DNA of 29,979 nt from JAUXFK01 sp034189035 (GCA_034189035.1 JAXHVA010000051.1:1-29979), one strand, 5' to 3'; shown: positions 7,576 through 16,328, counted from the first letter of the stretch. Program-made: numbers and translations. The notes: generated by a model not told the origin, from the letters alone.

Positions 7576-8736
7576 TTAATCGAGGGCATCTGCAATAACG
7601 GATACCATGTCCTTGATTTTCAATCTTTCATCATTGCAGAAGTCATTCATTGTGCATTGAAGGTGTATAATGCATTTCGGACAGGTTGTAATCAGTAAGT
7701 CACTCTGTGTGGCCAGGGTCTCCTTTAAGCGTTTCATCTGAATAGTCTTTGAATGTGCCCCGCAACCCACCCAGGCAGAGTTACCACAGCAGATATCTCC
7801 TATATTTCCGCTGGGTGTCTCTATTATGTCTAATCCTGGAATCTGTTTGAGTATCTTTTCGGTTGCATGAGATATCTCTTTAAAGTGTTTCAGACGACAA
7901 GAGTCCTTAAAGGTAGCCTGTACAGTCAGAGGCTTTAAGTCAAGACGACTCTCTTCGCTGTTCAGCTCCTTAGAAATAAGTTCGTATATATGTGTTACTT
8001 TCAGTTCAAAATTGTCTACAAACTTGGGAAATATCTCTTTAAAGGTATAGAAGCACTCAGGACAGGTGGTGATCAATTCAGTTGCCCCATGATCCTTGAT
8101 CTCGCTATAACTCTCTTTTGCAAGCCTGACAAACCCCTTTTCATCCCCAGCCCAGAAAAGGTCATGGCCGCAGCACCTTTCATTATCGAGTATAACAGGA
8201 GCAATATTGCATTGATTGAGAATCTTAACTGCGTCTATGGCAGTCTGAACCATATTTAAACCAAGATTCTTGAAAAAAACATCAAAGTAGGGCAAACAAC
8301 CGGTAAAATAAAGGACTTTGCCTTGTGATTGGGTCTTGATATCTGACGGAAGAAGGGCTTTTCGATTTTGTTTTATTCCAGGTGAAGACATCATCCTCAT
8401 CAAAGAAAACATTGCTCCACCGTGACTGAAGATACCGTCTTTACCAGAGGCTATCCAACGGCTTCTCAGTAATCGTACAAAATCTGAAAAATTAACTCCA
8501 GAAGGGCATATCTCATCACACCTGCCACATGTCAGACATGCCCAGATAAATTCTTTTACTTGTGGATCATCTTCTCCCTTCTCAATGAGCTTTCTGGCGG
8601 CCAGCCTTGGAGAGAATTCCTTCCCAGTTTCAGCGATTGGACATGCACCTGTGCACTTCGCACAGTCTAAACACTGATAAATTCCCATCTCTTTTATCAG
8701 TTTAACCAGGCCTTCCTTTTGATATATATTTTTCAT
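7576..8736 (-). CDS. HdrD/GlpC-like iron-sulfur protein with two CCG domains
   Basis: This 386-residue soluble protein combines HdrC- and HdrB-type parts, as in HdrD, GlpC and LutA. Two [4Fe-4S] motifs lie at residues 22-32 (CxxCxxCxxxC) and 67-77. Two cysteine-rich CCG domains follow: the first with FTGCLPYFD, CCGHDLFWAG and TTCPECFYTF; the second with DSCRLKH, ICCGNSAW and TTCPKCIIHL. In methanogens CCG domains hold the non-cubane cluster that reduces a disulfide; in other members they serve quinone or lactate chemistry. Its ATG overlaps the TGA of the MvhD-like gene, so it is the last gene of the kor-hdr unit. No transmembrane helix is visible. The physiological acceptor is unknown. Confidence 0.9.
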   Translation of the reverse strand: MKNIYQKEGLVKLIKEMGIYQCLDCAKCTGACPIAETGKEFSPRLAARKLIEKGEDDPQVKEFIWACLTCGRCDEICPSGVNFSDFVRLLRSRWIASGKDGIFSHGGAMFSLMRMMSSPGIKQNRKALLPSDIKTQSQGKVLYFTGCLPYFDVFFKNLGLNMVQTAIDAVKILNQCNIAPVILDNERCCGHDLFWAGDEKGFVRLAKESYSEIKDHGATELITTCPECFYTFKEIFPKFVDNFELKVTHIYELISKELNSEESRLDLKPLTVQATFKDSCRLKHFKEISHATEKILKQIPGLDIIETPSGNIGDICCGNSAWVGCGAHSKTIQMKRLKETLATQSDLLITTCPKCIIHLQCTMNDFCNDERLKIKDMVSVIADALD

Positions 8737-9173
8737 TTTTTAACAACCGAAGTTGAATCCTCAGGATCTGAAAACACCGGGCTTTTACCCAGTTCTTCTA
8801 TCTGTTTTACAAACCCATCCAGATCACGGGATAATTTTTCAGATTCATGGGCTAAATAATATTTAAATTGAAGTCTCTGTTTTTGAAGGCCTAACAAGTC
8901 AAATATCTCATAGGCATTATAGATGTTTTTCTCAGCCAGTTCCGAACCTGTACCATTTTGGCAGTTGTCGATCCTGCACCCGATAATAAGTACCCCGTCA
9001 GCTCCTTTCTCAAATGCCTTCAGCAAAAGGGCTGTATTGACTCGGCCGGCACACATAACCTTTATTACATTGACCTCATCAGGGATAGGTATCCCCTTAT
9101 CCCCCATACCTATGTAACATGACCAGGGTGCCCAGTTACATAAAAAGGCCAGTATTCTTGTTCGATTCTTCAT
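8733..9173 (-). CDS. MvhD/FlpD-like [2Fe-2S] electron-transfer subunit
   Basis: MvhD-type proteins carry a [2Fe-2S] cluster and pass electrons between a partner enzyme and HdrA. In this 146-residue protein the family pattern is visible: LCNW near the start, IKVMCAGRVNTALLLKAFEKGADGVLIIGC, then DNC and the downstream FDLLGLQKQRLQFKYYLAHESEK. It departs from the commonest form: the usual CNWCSYAGAD block reads CNWAPWSCYIGMGD, and GCHPGDCHY reads GCRIDNCQN. The cysteines are thus partly relocated. It overlaps its neighbours by ATGA on both sides, between the HdrA-like and HdrD-like genes, which is the context expected for an HdrA partner. Confidence 0.85.
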   Translation of the reverse strand: MKNRTRILAFLCNWAPWSCYIGMGDKGIPIPDEVNVIKVMCAGRVNTALLLKAFEKGADGVLIIGCRIDNCQNGTGSELAEKNIYNAYEIFDLLGLQKQRLQFKYYLAHESEKLSRDLDGFVKQIEELGKSPVFSDPEDSTSVVKK

Positions 9174-12100
9174 CGTAACATCACTTCGATCATCTCTTCT
9201 ATTTGTTTTGCGGTTTTATGCGTTGTATCCGCCGCCCCTGTGGGACATATCGATACACAAGTACCGCAGCCCTGGCAATGCATTTCAATAATATTTGCCT
9301 TTGTTTGCCCTAAAGGGTCTTCTACCATCTTTATCGCAGCAAAAGGACAGATTTCAAAGCATTGTCCGCACCCCCGACATCGATCCGAGTCGATTTGGGC
9401 AATAATATTTTTGGTTCTGATCTCTGACTTTCGCAATAAAGATACGACCTGACCTGCGGCGGCTGCACCGGGGAGCCCCTCTTTTGAGAATCCATTTCCT
9501 TCGGGTATCATGAGTTCGAAGATACCCGGAATCCCTGTGCTCCAAGGAGAAAAACTATGAAACCCAGGCAGAGATCTCCTGGCGAACCCCTTTCTTAACA
9601 GGTTACCTGCCAGGGGGACAGTCTCTAAATCAATCTCTGAGAAGAGTATTGCACTGACCATTAAAGGAGGGGCATCAGTTTTACTCAATTCAATTTTGAA
9701 ATTTCCGAGATTGCCCCTTAAGGCCTTTATCTCGGATTCGGGCAGATAGGTAATCCTTCCGGAGTGAATATTGTTTTGAATTTCATCTATAATATTGCCG
9801 TAGAATGTATCTTTTCCTGCTATAACTTTAATAGACAGGGCATATTCCCTGTCTATTAAATAGACGTGGTACCCCATCTTTTCTAAGTCACAGGCTGCTA
9901 CCATACCCTCAGGTGTAACTCCGATTACGGCAACAGTCATCGCAAGAGGCCCTTTTGAGTCGGGGAGTGGCCTTTGGTGCCTTACCCTTGACAAGGAACA
10001 CTCTATAACATTTTTCCCCCCTTCAATGACATCATGTGGACCCATATTCTGTCTAGTGGCTAGGAAATTCTTGATATTGATCATTTCAAAAGTTGAAGGA
10101 TCAAGCCCTTGCCAGTTAAAGAGGTTTCCTTTGCAACGCAACCTTTGATCATTGCACGCGGTGCATATCATATCCAAGGTACAACAGGAACATGAGGCCA
10201 ATACGACCCGTGTGAGCCCCTTTTCCTCTATTGTGAATTCCAGCTTTTTCGCCCCATCCGGATGGCAGGCCGAAGGAATGACCTCACTGTGAATGACCTC
10301 ATCAAAGCCCGCTCCAAATCTCGCTAACTCATCCATTATTTCCTGATCTACTATACTTTCATTGCATGAGCATAAAAAGAGGCCGACCCTTATCTCTTCT
10401 TTGTATGATGTATTTAGGATCTTAGGACATGGGGGGAGCTTCCGCATCTGAGAGGTCAGAAACGAAGCAGCGCTACCGGCCAGCCCTGCCCCCAATAAAA
10501 GGGACTCTTCAAGCCTTTTGCCTTCGTGAAAGTCATTTTCACAAAAAATCCTTTCTTCCGGCAGAACAGATAAGAATGTTTCTCCTAAAGTCTTGCAGGA
10601 AATTACTACATGAAATCTATATTCCCCGTGTTTTTTCACGCCTGCATGTTGTATTGCCTGGACATCTTTGCATACTGTCTCACATAATTTGCATTCACTG
10701 CATACACCGCATTGCAAACAGCGTTTGGCCTCTTGTATCGCCTCTTTCTCAGTATACCCGAGTTCAACTTCCTCAAAGTCACCCTTCCTTGTTTCCGCTT
10801 TTCTTGTAGGCATAACAGGCCTGAAAGCATGGGGGGTATCTAGATCGATCGGTTCATAATCATCTCTCTCTTCGTCTACATCCTCTGCTTCATGCCAAGG
10901 TTCTCCCCTGAGATATCGATGAATCGATGATGCCGCCTTTTTGGCTGCTCCCATGGCTTCTACGACTGTGGCAGATCCTGTAACTATATCCCCTGCGGCA
11001 AATACGCCTTGCTGCTCCGTGTGAAAAGAACTATTCACCTTAATGGTGCTGTGTCGTGATATCCCTATCGGGCTTTCCTCTTCAATAAATGAAAGGTCAG
11101 GTTCTTGACCGATGGCGATGATTGCTGTATCCGCATCGAGAACAAATTCAGAACCTCTTTTGGGAACAGGTCGTTGTCTCCCATCTGCTTCTAATTCTCC
11201 CAGTTTCATGTGAGTACACTTAATTCCCTTCAGTCGTCCATCTTCACCTATAAATTTTATAGGGGTTACAAGGTAATTGATCTTTATTCCTTCTTCCTCT
11301 GCTAAAGAAATTTCGTCTTTGTTCCCGGGCATTTCATCGCTTGTGCGTCTATATATTATATTTACTTCCTTAGCCCCAAGTCGTATTGCGGTTCTTGCAG
11401 ATTCCAAGGCAGCATTGCCCCCACCAATTACAACGACATCTTTCCCAACCTGTGGCGTCTCTCCTATATTCACCCGTTTCAGAAAGGGTATGGAGTGATA
11501 AACACCTGCCAGATTCTCACCACTGAGTTCGAGTTTTTTATAAAGATCTGCCCCTGTAGCAATAAAGACTGCCTTAAACCCTTCTTTAAAGAGGGATTCA
11601 ATAGTCTTATCTTTGCCTATAGTACAACCTGTTATGATCTTTATCCCTGCCTTTTTTAATCCATTAATCTCTTTATCGAGGATCGATTGGGGGAGTCTAT
11701 AGTGCGCAATGACTGTTCGCAGCATTCCCCCTTCCTCTTTCAGGGCCTCAAATATGGTCGTATTGTATCCCAGCCTTGTTAATTCCCATGCGGCTGTCAG
11801 ACCGGCTGGCCCTGAACCGATAATGGCTATCTTCTCATTATATCTTTCATATGGCTGGGTGAAATCTATGTCTGGACAATTATCTTCCAACTCGTAATCT
11901 GCAACAAACCTTTTCAATGAACATATAGCTAAAGGCTCATCCAAGTCAGACCTGCGGCATTGACCCTCACATGGGTGATGGCAAATCCGACCTAATATTC
12001 CAACAAGGGGGGCACTCTCCCTGATCAGATTCAGCGCTTCTTTGAATTTCCCAATAGCAATAAGGGCCAGGTATCCCTGTACATTAATTTCCAGAGGACA

Positions 12101-12562
12101 GGTCTTTTGACATGGCGGTCTTTTTCGTTTATCTATAAAAAATGTCCGCGGAATTCCCCTGGTGGATATATGATCGATTGGCTTTTTTAATGAACCTGGC
12201 AGTTCTACAGGGCAAATATCATTGCAACGGCTGCAAAAGCAGCACAATTCGCTATCTATGTAAAAGGGTTTATTTCGGACAAATGCAGAGAAGCCTTCTT
12301 TGGAATGGCGAATCTCATCAACTATAGATGAGGTAAGGATATCAATCAATGGATGATTGCGTACTGCCATGAGCAGAGGATGAATCGCATACCATGACCG
12401 GACACCTGAGGGGAGTATCTCCGTGTCTTCCAAAGATGCCTTTAACTTTTCTTCCTCTTCAATTATAAGCACACGATGACCGATTGTTGCGATATCATAC
12501 GCAGCTTTGAGAGATTCTATCTTACTTCCGATGATCAGAACATTGTAACTTTCAGTGGCCAT
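9170..12562 (-). CDS. NfnB/GltD-HdrA-like multidomain flavo-iron-sulfur oxidoreductase
   Basis: This is a 1130-residue cytoplasmic fusion. Residues 1-100 are a Rossmann-like segment with a degenerate loop (GSKIES). A cysteine cluster lies at 107-118. Residues 150-560 form a complete GltD/NfnB-type module: Fe-S region (CQKTCP, CHHPCEGQCRR), FAD site GSGPAG (about 249-254), NAD(P) site GGGNAA (about 380-385), and the GQ-P / AAGDIVTG flavin motif. Another cysteine cluster is at 615-631. From about 724 the sequence follows HdrA: LFLCSCNESIVD, LASCSCC, CKGNLFNWQ, a second Rossmann-like start with a degenerate loop (GVTPEG, 881-886), and a C-terminal pair of [4Fe-4S] ferredoxin motifs (1062-1072, 1096-1106). 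It is cotranscribed with kor genes upstream and overlaps the MvhD-like gene. Likely role (inference): hub that exchanges electrons between ferredoxin, NAD(P)H and the HdrD-like protein, possibly by flavin-based bifurcation or confurcation. Confidence 0.88.
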   Translation of the reverse strand: MATESYNVLIIGSKIESLKAAYDIATIGHRVLIIEEEEKLKASLEDTEILPSGVRSWYAIHPLLMAVRNHPLIDILTSSIVDEIRHSKEGFSAFVRNKPFYIDSELCCFCSRCNDICPVELPGSLKKPIDHISTRGIPRTFFIDKRKRPPCQKTCPLEINVQGYLALIAIGKFKEALNLIRESAPLVGILGRICHHPCEGQCRRSDLDEPLAICSLKRFVADYELEDNCPDIDFTQPYERYNEKIAIIGSGPAGLTAAWELTRLGYNTTIFEALKEEGGMLRTVIAHYRLPQSILDKEINGLKKAGIKIITGCTIGKDKTIESLFKEGFKAVFIATGADLYKKLELSGENLAGVYHSIPFLKRVNIGETPQVGKDVVVIGGGNAALESARTAIRLGAKEVNIIYRRTSDEMPGNKDEISLAEEEGIKINYLVTPIKFIGEDGRLKGIKCTHMKLGELEADGRQRPVPKRGSEFVLDADTAIIAIGQEPDLSFIEEESPIGISRHSTIKVNSSFHTEQQGVFAAGDIVTGSATVVEAMGAAKKAASSIHRYLRGEPWHEAEDVDEERDDYEPIDLDTPHAFRPVMPTRKAETRKGDFEEVELGYTEKEAIQEAKRCLQCGVCSECKLCETVCKDVQAIQHAGVKKHGEYRFHVVISCKTLGETFLSVLPEERIFCENDFHEGKRLEESLLLGAGLAGSAASFLTSQMRKLPPCPKILNTSYKEEIRVGLFLCSCNESIVDQEIMDELARFGAGFDEVIHSEVIPSACHPDGAKKLEFTIEEKGLTRVVLASCSCCTLDMICTACNDQRLRCKGNLFNWQGLDPSTFEMINIKNFLATRQNMGPHDVIEGGKNVIECSLSRVRHQRPLPDSKGPLAMTVAVIGVTPEGMVAACDLEKMGYHVYLIDREYALSIKVIAGKDTFYGNIIDEIQNNIHSGRITYLPESEIKALRGNLGNFKIELSKTDAPPLMVSAILFSEIDLETVPLAGNLLRKGFARRSLPGFHSFSPWSTGIPGIFELMIPEGNGFSKEGLPGAAAAGQVVSLLRKSEIRTKNIIAQIDSDRCRGCGQCFEICPFAAIKMVEDPLGQTKANIIEMHCQGCGTCVSICPTGAADTTHKTAKQIEEMIEVMLR

Positions 12563-12599
12563 TGAATACTACTCTTCTGTGATTCCAGGTCGTAAATCT

Positions 12600-13154
12600 T
12601 TAAAGTTTCTCTTTTTTCCCATACGCATAACCAGCCTCAAAGGCCTTCAGGTTCAACTCCTCGGTCCCTTTCGGAACAGAGTCCTCGACTGCTTTTTTCA
12701 TTGAGACGGAAGTGACGATATTGGAAAGGGAAGCCAGAAACCCAAGCATCACGATATTAGCGATCATCTTCCTGCCCAGTTCTTCAGCGATACGCGTTGC
12801 CGGAATAGAGTAAGAAAGATATGTTTTTTCTGTATCTCTTTGAGAAACCAGATCCGAATCTGTTAAGAGCAGTCCATTTTCCTGGAGTGACCCTATATTG
12901 TTTTCATACCCTTCCTTGGACATGCTTATCAGGATATTGGGGTTTTGTACATAAGGATATGAGATCGTATCATCAGAGACAATTATATGGGCTGAGCATG
13001 CCCCTCCTCTGGCCTCAGGTCCATAGGACTGTACCAATGTAGCATTCTTCCCGTCATATATAGCCGCAGCTTTACCCAGAATATTGCCATTGAGGACGAT
13101 TCCCTGTCCCCCAAAACCACTGATTATAATTTCAGAATAAATCCTTTCACTCAT
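12600..13154 (-). CDS. korC: 2-oxoacid:ferredoxin oxidoreductase, gamma subunit
   Basis: This is the gamma (domain III-like) subunit of a KOR/VOR-type enzyme that oxidatively decarboxylates a 2-oxoacid to an acyl-CoA and reduces ferredoxin. The 184 residues contain the family motif GFGGQGIVLNGNILGKAA near the start, SYGPEARGGACSAHIIVS, and a central hydrophobic stretch IANIVMLGFLASL. Its ATG overlaps the korB TGA. 37 nt separate its stop from the start of the large HdrA-like gene. The exact 2-oxoacid (2-oxoglutarate, branched-chain or aryl) cannot be told from sequence. Confidence 0.92.
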   Translation of the reverse strand: MSERIYSEIIISGFGGQGIVLNGNILGKAAAIYDGKNATLVQSYGPEARGGACSAHIIVSDDTISYPYVQNPNILISMSKEGYENNIGSLQENGLLLTDSDLVSQRDTEKTYLSYSIPATRIAEELGRKMIANIVMLGFLASLSNIVTSVSMKKAVEDSVPKGTEELNLKAFEAGYAYGKKEKL

Positions 13155-14017
13155 ACCTTTCCTTCCTTTTCGGGATCATGCGGATATACTTCTTCTAAAA
13201 GGTCGAAAAATGTCGGTCTTTCAGCATCTACAAACTTACCTGTTACAATCTCTTTATTTAAGTCAATGTTTGCATCCTTAGGATGGGTTCCATTCTTAAT
13301 CACACTGATTTTTTGGTAGTATTTTATTATATCTAATGGAGCGCCCAATCTGTTCTTCCTCCCAAAGGAAGTAGGGCATGACGAGATTACCTCGACAAAG
13401 GAAAATCCCTGTTTATTAAACGCTTCAAGTATGGACTTAGTAAGTCGCCTTATATTGAGGGTCGTCCACCTTGAAACATATACAGCACCTGAAGCAGCGG
13501 CTATATATGGAAGGTTGAACGGCATTTCAAAGTTTCCCTTTAGAGTTGTGCTCGTTTTGGAATGAAATGGTGTGGTTGACGCGACCTGCCCTCCTGTCAT
13601 ACCGTAAGTAAAATTATTGACGCATATCACAGTCAAATCAATATTTCTGCGAGCTGCGTGAATAAAATGATTTCCACCTATTGTAAATAGGTCTCCATCG
13701 CCACTGAATACAATTATCTTCATCTTGGGTTTGGCGATCTTAAGACCGGTTGCAAAGGGGATTGCTCGACCGTGAGTCGTATGAAAAGAGTCGAGTTTAA
13801 TATAACCGGCTGCCCTCCCTGAGCAACCAATACCGGATACCATTGCAAAGTCGTTGTAATCTATATTCGATTCTTGGATGGCTGTGAGACAACTGGAAAA
13901 AATTGTCCCAATATCGCATCCAGGACACCATATGTGAGGCATCCTATCCTCCCGAAGGAGGGGACTTAAATGATGTTTTCCTGCCATTTCACCCAATTCA
14001 ATGACTCCCTTCCTCAT
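13151..14017 (-). CDS. korB: 2-oxoacid:ferredoxin oxidoreductase, beta (TPP-binding) subunit
   Basis: The beta subunit carries thiamine diphosphate and a [4Fe-4S] cluster. In this 288-residue protein the TPP/Mg motif is GDGD at 106-109 through NN at 134-135. Cluster cysteines are likely at 31 and 34 (WCPGC), 65 (GIGCSG) and one near 199 (SSCPTS). HTTHGRAIPFATG is the usual family block. The start is uncertain: the first ATG (14017) lacks a good ribosome site, and ATG 13987 (MAGKHHLSP) is an alternative preceded by GGGTGAA. An inverted-repeat element ends only four bases upstream of the first ATG, which may have displaced the original translation start. The stop overlaps the korC start. Confidence 0.92.
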   Translation of the reverse strand: MRKGVIELGEMAGKHHLSPLLREDRMPHIWCPGCDIGTIFSSCLTAIQESNIDYNDFAMVSGIGCSGRAAGYIKLDSFHTTHGRAIPFATGLKIAKPKMKIIVFSGDGDLFTIGGNHFIHAARRNIDLTVICVNNFTYGMTGGQVASTTPFHSKTSTTLKGNFEMPFNLPYIAAASGAVYVSRWTTLNIRRLTKSILEAFNKQGFSFVEVISSCPTSFGRKNRLGAPLDIIKYYQKISVIKNGTHPKDANIDLNKEIVTGKFVDAERPTFFDLLEEVYPHDPEKEGKV

Positions 14018-14020
14018 TAT

Positions 14021-14193
14021 CTGTCATGAAATAAATAGCAAAACTGTACATCTCATCTTCAGTCCATCTTTGCACTATCCTCAAACACAAAATCCTCAAA
14101 ATAGGTTCGACTATTCCTTTGGTTTTGCATTTTCGGATTGGACAAATCTAACTTAAATCTGAGCGTACATATGCACAACTTATTTTATGACAG
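14021..14193. mobile_element. 173-bp terminal-inverted-repeat element inside the kor unit
   Basis: CTGTCATGAAATAA (14021-14034) faces TTATTTTATGACAG (14180-14193): 13 of 14 positions pair as inverted repeats. On the korA side the arm continues as GGGTCT on the minus strand, the same end sequence found head-to-head at 19051-19086. The element fills the korA-korB gap, has no gene of its own, and is best read as a MITE remnant. It does not contain an obvious terminator. Confidence 0.55.
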
Positions 14194-14197
14194 ACCC

Positions 14198-15328
14198 TTA
14201 GAGGTTTTTGACTGTTTCAAAGATATCACCAGGATGAAAGATGCCACCACCTGCATGGCTCACCAATACAGTTTTGGTTTTTCCTGCTGAGCATCTTTCT
14301 ACCTCCAGATAAATCTGGCCGTAATTGATTTCAGGGACAACAAACCCTTTTACCTGTGAAGACAGTTCCTTGATCTTTTTCTCAGCAAAGGGCCATAGGG
14401 TAATGAGTTTCAACATTCCGCATTTTATCCCTTTATCTCTTGCTATCTCGAGGGCCTTTAATGCAGGCCGAGACGATATGCCATATGCAACAATGACTAT
14501 TTCAGCATCTGTTATCTCAATCTCCTGGTATTCTATAATATCATCTCTATTATTCCGGATTTTATATATCAACCTGTCTACCATCTCTTTCTGAGCAGAA
14601 GCAGTCATAGCCGGATATCCCCTTGCATCGTGGGTTAACCCTGTAGAGTGTATATTGTATCCTTCTCCTATTTCAACCATGGGTGCAACCATGTCTTCAT
14701 CGGGAAGATAGGGCATGTATTCTTCAAGAGGAGCCTTTGATATCCTTCGTGAATAGAGCTCAATATGATCAGAGTCAGGAATAGTTACCTTCTCTGCCAT
14801 ATGCCCCACTACCTCATCCGTCATTATTAAGACAGGCAGGCGATATTTTTCAGAAAGGTTGAATGCCCTTATCGTCACATCGAGTAACTCCTGGGGAGAA
14901 CTGGCGCTGAGTACAATTATCTCATAATGTCCATGAGACCCCCATCTGGCCTGCATAATATCTCCCTGAGCACAGAGGGTAGGAAGACCCGTGGACGGGC
15001 CTGCCCTTTGTACATTGACAACAACACATGGAACCTCCATTATAATCCCAAGACCTATATTCTCCATCATCAGGCTGAATCCAGGACCTGATGTAGCTGT
15101 CATTGCCTTAAGGCCTCCCCATGATGCCCCTAATACTGCAGCCATAGAAGCAACTTCATCCTCCATCTGAATATAAACCCCTCCAAGCCCGGGTAATCTT
15201 TCAGCCATCCTCTCGGCGATTTCTGTAGCCGGGGTTATAGGATATCCTGCAAAGAATTTACATCCACTGGCAATAGCCCCTTCTGCACAGGCAGTATCCC
15301 CCATAATAAAGTGTTCTGTTCCTTTCAA
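14198..15328 (-). CDS. korA: 2-oxoacid:ferredoxin oxidoreductase, alpha subunit
   Basis: This is the 376-residue alpha subunit (pyrimidine-binding and domain II type). Conserved blocks are the FAGYPITPATEIAE motif at the N-terminus, the QMEDEVASMAAVLGASWGG helix with the TPP-activating glutamate region, TATSGPGFSLMMENIGLG, NVQRAGPSTGLPT, and the C-terminal VAYGISSRPALKALE and LWPF segments. It follows korD by 12 nt. The gap to korB holds an inverted-repeat element starting just past the korA stop, with the element's GGG touching the stop codon. Together with korB, korC and korD it makes a complete four-part enzyme of the KOR/VOR group rather than the one-chain pyruvate enzyme. Confidence 0.94.
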   Translation of the reverse strand: MKGTEHFIMGDTACAEGAIASGCKFFAGYPITPATEIAERMAERLPGLGGVYIQMEDEVASMAAVLGASWGGLKAMTATSGPGFSLMMENIGLGIIMEVPCVVVNVQRAGPSTGLPTLCAQGDIMQARWGSHGHYEIIVLSASSPQELLDVTIRAFNLSEKYRLPVLIMTDEVVGHMAEKVTIPDSDHIELYSRRISKAPLEEYMPYLPDEDMVAPMVEIGEGYNIHSTGLTHDARGYPAMTASAQKEMVDRLIYKIRNNRDDIIEYQEIEITDAEIVIVAYGISSRPALKALEIARDKGIKCGMLKLITLWPFAEKKIKELSSQVKGFVVPEINYGQIYLEVERCSAGKTKTVLVSHAGGGIFHPGDIFETVKNL

Positions 15329-15340
15329 CCTTCAGACCCC

Positions 15341-15601
15341 CTATCCATTCGATTCTTCAACATATATAGCAAATTCAGGGCATATTACCTCACAGAAGTT
15401 GCAATTCAGACAGCCATCAGGATTTTTTACATAAGGAGGATGATAGCCCTTTTTGTTAAAATGCTCGGACATTTCCAAAACATTTCGGGGGCAGTATTCC
15501 ACACAAAAAGAGCATCCCTTGCAGCGATCTTCAATGATAAACACATTCCCCTTGGGAACCTTAATGTCTTCATAATCGAGAGGTTTACGCCAGTATTTCA
15601 T
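15341..15601 (-). CDS. korD: 2-oxoacid:ferredoxin oxidoreductase, delta (ferredoxin-like) subunit
   Basis: This is an 86-residue protein with two [4Fe-4S] motifs, cysteines 27, 30, 33, 37 and 64, 67, 70, 74. It is the electron outlet of the Kor complex. The spacing between the two motifs is longer than in a simple 2[4Fe-4S] ferredoxin, as is usual for KorD. It is the first gene of the seven-gene leftward unit, behind a modest AAGGAT ribosome site and a predicted promoter about 20 nt upstream. Confidence 0.93.
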   Translation of the reverse strand: MKYWRKPLDYEDIKVPKGNVFIIEDRCKGCSFCVEYCPRNVLEMSEHFNKKGYHPPYVKNPDGCLNCNFCEVICPEFAIYVEESNG

Positions 15602-15621
15602 TTATGTATCCTTGTTGAATC

Positions 15622-15662
15622 ATAAAATATGTACGTACCGTGTCCTGTAACTACCAGGTAGT
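15622..15662 (-). promoter_or_regulatory. Putative promoter and operator for the kor-hdr unit
   Basis: On the minus strand TTACAG (15645-15650) and TTTTAT (15622-15627) are 17 bp apart and would give a leader of about 14 nt before korD. A 13-nt palindrome, ACTACC-A-GGTAGT on the plus strand (15650-15662), abuts the upstream edge of the -35 hexamer, where a regulator could act. The hexamers are only fair matches. Confidence 0.35.
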
Positions 15663-16328
15663 GTCCATCTGTAAATGAATCTTTTGCCTAATCTTTATGT
15701 CATGAGAAGAGTGTAATCCTCAAAGTATGTAAATATATTAATGGGTTAAAATCTTATTTCTTGACCTTGAATACAGTTGTCATTTTTATGTGACACTGGC
15801 TACTAAACAAAATAAATTTAGCCATTATATAATAGATTACACTTTAATGCAATTAATATATTCAATTACTGGGTATTGATATCAGCATTAGTAATTATAC
15901 GCTTTATACAAAATACGTGACAAAATCATTCCATCATCTACACCCCAAATCAATGGTAAGGTTGAAGGAGGCCAAACAATAGATGATAAAATCTTGGTAA
16001 GAAACACTGAAAAAATTGGAAATGATCTCATAGAGGTATCACTTTCCAAACGCCAATTCAAAGGCTCTACAAGAGACTCAAAAAATAACAGCTCTTTATC
16101 AGTGATTATAGAAAACTAACCGCATGCTTTTTTTTTAAGGACTTTTTTGTTTGGCGCGATTTGATTAGTAACAATTAATTTTGTATGAAATTTTTACTTG
16201 ACAAATACAATGAGTCTGTTTATATTGAGTCATCAAATTTCAAGTTATTATCAGTATCGTTTCCAATTCAGTTTTCCAACTCACCTCGATTAATCAATTT
16301 CCCTATTTATCTGGTTGCTCAAAGAATT
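15663..16328. other. AT-rich stretch without a recognised gene
   Basis: No family was recognised. One open stretch without a start codon runs 15892-16119 on the plus strand and reads KIIPSSTPQINGKVEGGQ and later IGNDLIEVSLSKRQFKGST before TAA. It might be the tail of a lost gene, but it has no ribosome site and no known motif. The predicted promoter at 16198 follows. Confidence 0.4.
16198..16226 (+). promoter_or_regulatory. Sigma-70 promoter upstream of the first TatT gene
   Basis: TTGACA (16198-16203, exact) and TATATT (16221-16226, five of six) are separated by 17 bp and point at the lipoprotein gene at 16650. The resulting leader would be about 415 nt long and contain the paired repeats at 16564-16627. 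This promoter lies outside the duplicated segment, so the second copy does not have it. Confidence 0.55.

Noticed and set aside
15892..16119. Start-less plus-strand open stretch ending in TAA
   Set aside because: No initiation codon, no known domain; not reported as a gene.
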